A stretch of 64,000 nt of DNA from contig CANKYZ010000001.1 in the NCBI GenBank assembly GCA_947488325.1, positions 434,001-498,000 of the forward strand. Direction: 5' to 3'. Below the pieces are notes generated by a model. That model was not told the origin of the DNA. It saw nothing but the letters and a program-made list of their open reading frames with translations, and searched no databases. This DNA is from an uncultured Erythrobacter sp. GTDB taxonomy: Bacteria > Pseudomonadota > Alphaproteobacteria > Sphingomonadales > Sphingomonadaceae. A program made the translations under genes and the position numbers. The first letter of the stretch is position 1, and each line of letters starts with the position of its first letter. Below, in pieces: positions 60,289 to 64,000 of the stretch.

Positions 60289-63125
60289 CACGCGTCCAAC
60301 TCGCTTACAACACTATCGCAGCGCTCACATAAGGCGCCGTCTTCCGCTACATCGGGCAGAAGGCGCCAGCAGCGACCACATTTAGCATCACTGGATTTTG
60401 CAACGATCACATCATCCCCTTCGGCGCGTGTCACTTTCCCTGTGATGAACAATTCGGCGAGTTGTTCATCGGTCACGCCGTCCGGCACTGCACTGGCAGG
60501 CACGGTAACTACGGCTTCGTTGCTGGAACGGATCACTTTGTCGCGGCGCAATGGCTCAATCGCTTCGGTTACACGCTCTCTCAGAGTACGCAGAGCTTCC
60601 CATTTGGTGCGGTCTGACGGCACTGCCAGAACGTTGGGCCATTCGAGTAGGTGAACGCTCCCACCCTGTGCGTCATCTTGGGGATAGCGGGTCTTCCACA
60701 CCTCTTCTGCAGTGAACACCAGCACTGGCGCGGCATAGCGAACCAGCGCGTGGAACAGCATATCGAGCACAGTGCGGTACGCGTTACGCGTGGTGCTGTC
60801 CGGCCCATCGCAATAAAGCGTGTCTTTGCGAATATCGAAGAAGAACGCGCTGAGATCTTCGTTGCAGAAATCGACCAGTAGACGGGTGTAGCTGTTGAAA
60901 TCGTATTCGGTCGCCGCCTTGCGCAGCTTCCCGTCCAAATCGCTAAGCAGCGAGAGGACATAGATCTCCAGCTCCGGAATTTCGCCGCCATCCGACGCAT
61001 CGCCGATAAATCCATCAAGCGCGCCGAGCAGATAGCGGAACGTGTTGCGCAATCGGCGATATTGGTCGCCAACGCCTTTTAGGATTTCATCGCCGATCCG
61101 GTGATCTTCGGTGAAATCAACCGACAGCGCCCATAGCCGGATGATGTCCGCGCCAGTCTGTTCCATCACTTTCAGCGGGCTGACCGTGTTGCCGAGCGAT
61201 TTTGACATTTTCTTACCCTTGGAATCCATCGTGAATCCATGGGTGAGAACCTGATCATAGGGCGCGCGGCCCCGCGTCGCACAGCTTTGCAGCAGTGAGG
61301 ATTGGAACCAGCCGCGATGTTGGTCGCTGCCTTCGAGGTAGAGATTGGCGGGCCATTGCAGGTCGGGCCAGCGGCCGCTTTCCAACACAAAGGAATGGGT
61401 GCAGCCCGAATCGAACCAGACATCCAAAATGTCCGTGACCATCTCGTATTCATCGGGATTGTGATCGGGGCCTAGGAATTCGGCTTTACGGTCCTCTTCC
61501 CACGCATCGACGCCCTCTTCATTGACCGCCGCGACAACGCGGGCATTGACCGTCGGGTCTTGCAGATAGGTTCCGTCAGGTTTCACAAACAATGTGATCG
61601 GCACGCCCCATGCGCGCTGGCGCGAGAGCACCCAGTCGGGACGCCCCTCGACCATTGAGCCAAGGCGGTTCTCGCCTTTTTCGGGGATGAATTCGACGCG
61701 GTCGATTTCTGACATGCCGCGTGATCGGAGGGTTCCGCCGCCATCAAGTTCTTTATCCATCGGCACGAACCATTGCGGCGTGCAGCGATAGATCACCTTG
61801 GCTTTGGAGCGCCATGAATGCGGGTAGGAGTGCGCGTAATCTGCTGAAGCGCTGAGCAAAGCGCCCGCTTCGCGCAGATCGTTGCAGATCGGTCCGTCGG
61901 GCGCGTTGAAGGGCTTGTTGATGACCGCGCGGCGGCGGGCTTTGCCATCAGCGTCTAGGTCATCTGCGCCCAGCCACGACCAATCGTCGCGGTAACGGCC
62001 ATCATCCATGACAGCGAAGACGGGGTTGATCCCGTTTGCCTTACACAGATCGAAATCGTCCTCGCCGTGATCGGGCGACATATGGACAAGGCCGGTGCCG
62101 CTTTCGGTGGTGACGAAAGCGCCTTCGAGAAAGGGGCGAGGCTTGGTGTAGAATTCACTGTCGGGGAACTTGTCCGCCATTGGGTGCTTGGCGAGGGTTC
62201 CGGCTAGGTCGGAGCCTTTGAATGATCTTTCGGCCACAAAATCGACTGATGAGTCAAAGGTCTTCACACGTGTCGCAAAATCACCAACTAGTTTGGATGC
62301 TATTACGAATATCTTGCCCTTGTTTGACTTTAGAAGGTGATACTCAACATCCGCCCCATAGGCCAATGCTTGGTTCACCGGGATCGTCCAAGGCGTCGTC
62401 GTCCAGATCACCGCATGCGCCCCGACCAAATCCGGAATCGGGCTTTCAGTGATCTCAAACGCCACATCAATCTGCGGCGAATCTGTCAGGTCTTCATACT
62501 CAACCTCAGCCTCCGCCAGAGCGGTCTTTTCTACCGGCGACCACATGATCGGCTTTGATCCGCGATACAGGTTCCCTGCCTCGGCGAATTTCATCAGCTC
62601 AGCGACAATTGTGCCCTCGGCCTGCGAATCCATGGTGAGATAGGGATTGTCCCAATCGCCCATAATGCCCAGCCGTTTCAGCTGCTCGCGCTGTGTATCA
62701 ACCCATTGCTGCGCATAGGCGCGGCATTCGGCGCGGAATTCTTTGGCGGGAACTTCGTCTTTGTTGAGCTTTTTCTTGCGATATAGCTCTTCAACCTTCC
62801 ATTCGATTGGAAGGCCGTGGCAATCCCAGCCGGGAACATAGGGTGCGTCTTTGCCCATCAGGTTCTGCGTGCGGCACACCATGTCTTTGAGTATGTGGTT
62901 CAGCGCATGGCCGATATGCATATCGCCATTAGCATAAGGAGGGCCATCGTGGAGGATGAACTTCTCACGCCCAGCACGCGCCTCACGCAATTGTTTGTAA
63001 AGATCAATCTCGCGCCAGCGTGCCTCAATGCCCGGTTCCTTCTGTGGAAGGCTGGCTTTCATGGGAAACGCAGTCTTCGGCAGGAAGACGGTGTCTTTGA
63101 GGTCGCGTTTGGTGTCGTCAGTCAT
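60288..63125 (-). CDS. ileS: Isoleucine-tRNA ligase
   Basis: A class I aminoacyl-tRNA synthetase charging tRNA-Ile, 945 residues from ATG 63125. The signature motifs HIGH (NGDMHIGHALNHILK) and KMSKS (KGKKMSKSLGNTVS) are intact. The editing domain contains WTTTPWTIPVNQALAYG. A C-terminal zinc-binding segment has CGRCWRLLPD and LCERCDS. The ATG overlaps the ribF stop (ATGA), and the ileS stop overlaps lspA. An open frame extends to 63164 but would run into ribF. Confidence 0.97.
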   Translation of the reverse strand: MTDDTKRDLKDTVFLPKTAFPMKASLPQKEPGIEARWREIDLYKQLREARAGREKFILHDGPPYANGDMHIGHALNHILKDMVCRTQNLMGKDAPYVPGWDCHGLPIEWKVEELYRKKKLNKDEVPAKEFRAECRAYAQQWVDTQREQLKRLGIMGDWDNPYLTMDSQAEGTIVAELMKFAEAGNLYRGSKPIMWSPVEKTALAEAEVEYEDLTDSPQIDVAFEITESPIPDLVGAHAVIWTTTPWTIPVNQALAYGADVEYHLLKSNKGKIFVIASKLVGDFATRVKTFDSSVDFVAERSFKGSDLAGTLAKHPMADKFPDSEFYTKPRPFLEGAFVTTESGTGLVHMSPDHGEDDFDLCKANGINPVFAVMDDGRYRDDWSWLGADDLDADGKARRRAVINKPFNAPDGPICNDLREAGALLSASADYAHSYPHSWRSKAKVIYRCTPQWFVPMDKELDGGGTLRSRGMSEIDRVEFIPEKGENRLGSMVEGRPDWVLSRQRAWGVPITLFVKPDGTYLQDPTVNARVVAAVNEEGVDAWEEDRKAEFLGPDHNPDEYEMVTDILDVWFDSGCTHSFVLESGRWPDLQWPANLYLEGSDQHRGWFQSSLLQSCATRGRAPYDQVLTHGFTMDSKGKKMSKSLGNTVSPLKVMEQTGADIIRLWALSVDFTEDHRIGDEILKGVGDQYRRLRNTFRYLLGALDGFIGDASDGGEIPELEIYVLSLLSDLDGKLRKAATEYDFNSYTRLLVDFCNEDLSAFFFDIRKDTLYCDGPDSTTRNAYRTVLDMLFHALVRYAAPVLVFTAEEVWKTRYPQDDAQGGSVHLLEWPNVLAVPSDRTKWEALRTLRERVTEAIEPLRRDKVIRSSNEAVVTVPASAVPDGVTDEQLAELFITGKVTRAEGDDVIVAKSSDAKCGRCWRLLPDVAEDGALCERCDSVVSELDA

Positions 63126-64000
63126 ATCGGCTGCGCGCTTAGAAGCGTTCGCGCTTCCTCGCAATCTTTCTCCATCTGCGCCATCAACTCATCGAGGCTG
63201 TCAAACTTCGCCTCACTGCGCAAAAAGTGGTGAAAGGACACTTCGATTTCCTGCCCATACAGGTCGCCGGAAAAATCGAAGAAATAGGGCTCTAACAGTT
63301 CTTTGGGTGGTTCAAACTGCGGGCGGACGCCGATATTTGCCGCGCCTTTCAGCACTTCGCCGGTGGCCAAAATCTTGCCGGTGACTGCGTAAACCCCGTA
63401 TTTGGGGCGCAAATAACTGTCGATCGCGAGGTTCGCGGTCGGGTAGCCGAGTTTGCGACCGTTTTTATCGCCATGTTCGACAATGCCGCGAATGGAGAAG
63501 GCGCGCGTGAGCAGTTCTGCGGCGAGTCGCGGATCGCCTTCGCGCAAAGCATCGCGGATGCGGCTGGACGATACGATGCCGTCCTGCTTTACCGCCTCGA
63601 CCACCCGTGATTTTAGGCCAAGTTTGCTTCCATGTGACCGCAGTAGATCGATATTGCCCTTTGCGCCTTTGCCAAAGGTGAAGTCTGCGCCGGTCACAAT
63701 GCCGTGAACGCCAAATCGTTCAAGCAGGATTTTCGAAATGAAATCCTCCGCGCTTGTCCCTGCCAGATCAGCATCGAAATGGAACACCAACATCGCGGTC
63801 GCGCCAGCATCCAAATACAATTCTTGGCGTTGCTCCAATGTCGTCAGGCGAAACGGCGAGGCGTCCGGTTTGAACAAACGCACCGGATGCGGATCGAATG
63901 TCGCGATAATCGAAGGGCGGCCTTCGTCATGTGCCCATTTGATCGCTTCCCCCGCAACAGCCTGATGCCCGCGATGGAAGCCGTCGAAATTGCCAAGCGC
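63122..64000 (-). CDS. ribF: Bifunctional riboflavin kinase/FAD synthetase (5' end cut by window)
   Basis: Makes FMN from riboflavin and FAD from FMN. The frame stays open to the window edge, and 292 residues are visible. The N-terminal nucleotidyltransferase part begins ALGNFDGFHRGHQAVAGEAI (HxGH-type motif) and continues ATFDPHPVRLFKPDA. The riboflavin kinase domain follows, with RKLGYPTANLAI and YGVYAV. Only about 10-20 N-terminal residues should be missing. It begins the ribF-ileS-lspA-DUF3035 operon, common in alphaproteobacteria. Confidence 0.95.
   Translation of the reverse strand, partial: ALGNFDGFHRGHQAVAGEAIKWAHDEGRPSIIATFDPHPVRLFKPDASPFRLTTLEQRQELYLDAGATAMLVFHFDADLAGTSAEDFISKILLERFGVHGIVTGADFTFGKGAKGNIDLLRSHGSKLGLKSRVVEAVKQDGIVSSSRIRDALREGDPRLAAELLTRAFSIRGIVEHGDKNGRKLGYPTANLAIDSYLRPKYGVYAVTGKILATGEVLKGAANIGVRPQFEPPKELLEPYFFDFSGDLYGQEIEVSFHHFLRSEAKFDSLDELMAQMEKDCEEARTLLSAQPI

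Noticed and set aside
1..64000. Search for tRNA, rRNA, CRISPR arrays, insertion sequences and integrase genes
   Set aside because: None recognised by eye. The polysaccharide locus has no flanking repeats or transposase remnants that I can see.

Overview
The window looks like a chromosomal segment of an alphaproteobacterium of the order Sphingomonadales, most likely the Erythrobacteraceae. The basis is gene content and order: the cell-cycle regulators TrcR (DUF1013) and SciP (DUF1153), a DUF1192 peptide, COQ7, a DUF3035 lipoprotein in a ribF-ileS-lspA operon, and moderate-GC coding. No tRNA, rRNA, insertion sequence, integrase, prophage gene or CRISPR array was seen. It reads as core genome carrying one large surface-polysaccharide locus.

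Layout. Positions 1-5 kb hold the 5' part of clpA, a DUF1192 peptide, a quinone oxidoreductase, trcR with a terminator in its leader, and an acyl-CoA ligase. At 5-6.6 kb an M23 peptidase overlaps a bactofilin gene (cell shape). At 6.8-14.4 kb lies a housekeeping run on the plus strand: proA, nadD, rsfS, rlmH, an EnvC-like LytM protein, a CtpA-type S41 protease, a DsbB-like protein, COQ7 and a secreted protein of unknown function.

The polysaccharide locus spans 14.4-36.2 kb. A leftward uronate epimerase gene faces a tight rightward operon (15.6-27.5 kb) with two glycosyltransferases, a CBS-domain/aminotransferase fusion, an HpcH/HpaI-type aldolase, a PglC-type phosphoglycosyl transferase, an AsnB-type amidotransferase, NeuA, a MurJ-like flippase, NeuB, a NeuD/PglD-type acetyltransferase and NeuC. 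It converges on a leftward operon (27.5-36.2 kb) with a PglF/WbpM-type 4,6-dehydratase, a Wza-type exporter, a Wzc-type tyrosine autokinase, an unknown membrane-anchored protein and two Wzy/WaaL-type polymerase or ligase proteins. Together the two operons encode a plausible UDP-linked route to a legionaminic-type nonulosonic acid (dehydratase, aminotransferase, acetyltransferase, NeuC, NeuB, NeuA), plus initiation, flipping, polymerisation, length control and export. The UDP-diNAc-bacillosamine intermediate could serve both as lipid-linked starter sugar and as nonulosonate precursor.

The rest is core functions: fabI, yihY and a CbpA-type DnaJ protein on the minus strand; pdxH and a PhzF-like protein; a secreted serine hydrolase and a small membrane protein; mnmA; sciP with a coupled unknown gene; a GlsB/YeaQ membrane protein; a two-gene RND efflux operon; a DUF445 protein; a lone FlbT-like gene; an apparently frameshifted TonB-domain gene; etfBA behind a palindromic operator; a DUF6265 protein; sucC; an inositol-monophosphatase-family enzyme; an OmpA-type lipoprotein; a CNNM/CorC protein; and the ribF-ileS-lspA-DUF3035 operon, with ribF cut by the window end. 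No gap between genes exceeds about 300 bases. Function calls come from motifs and family recognition by eye, and start codons are flagged where doubtful.
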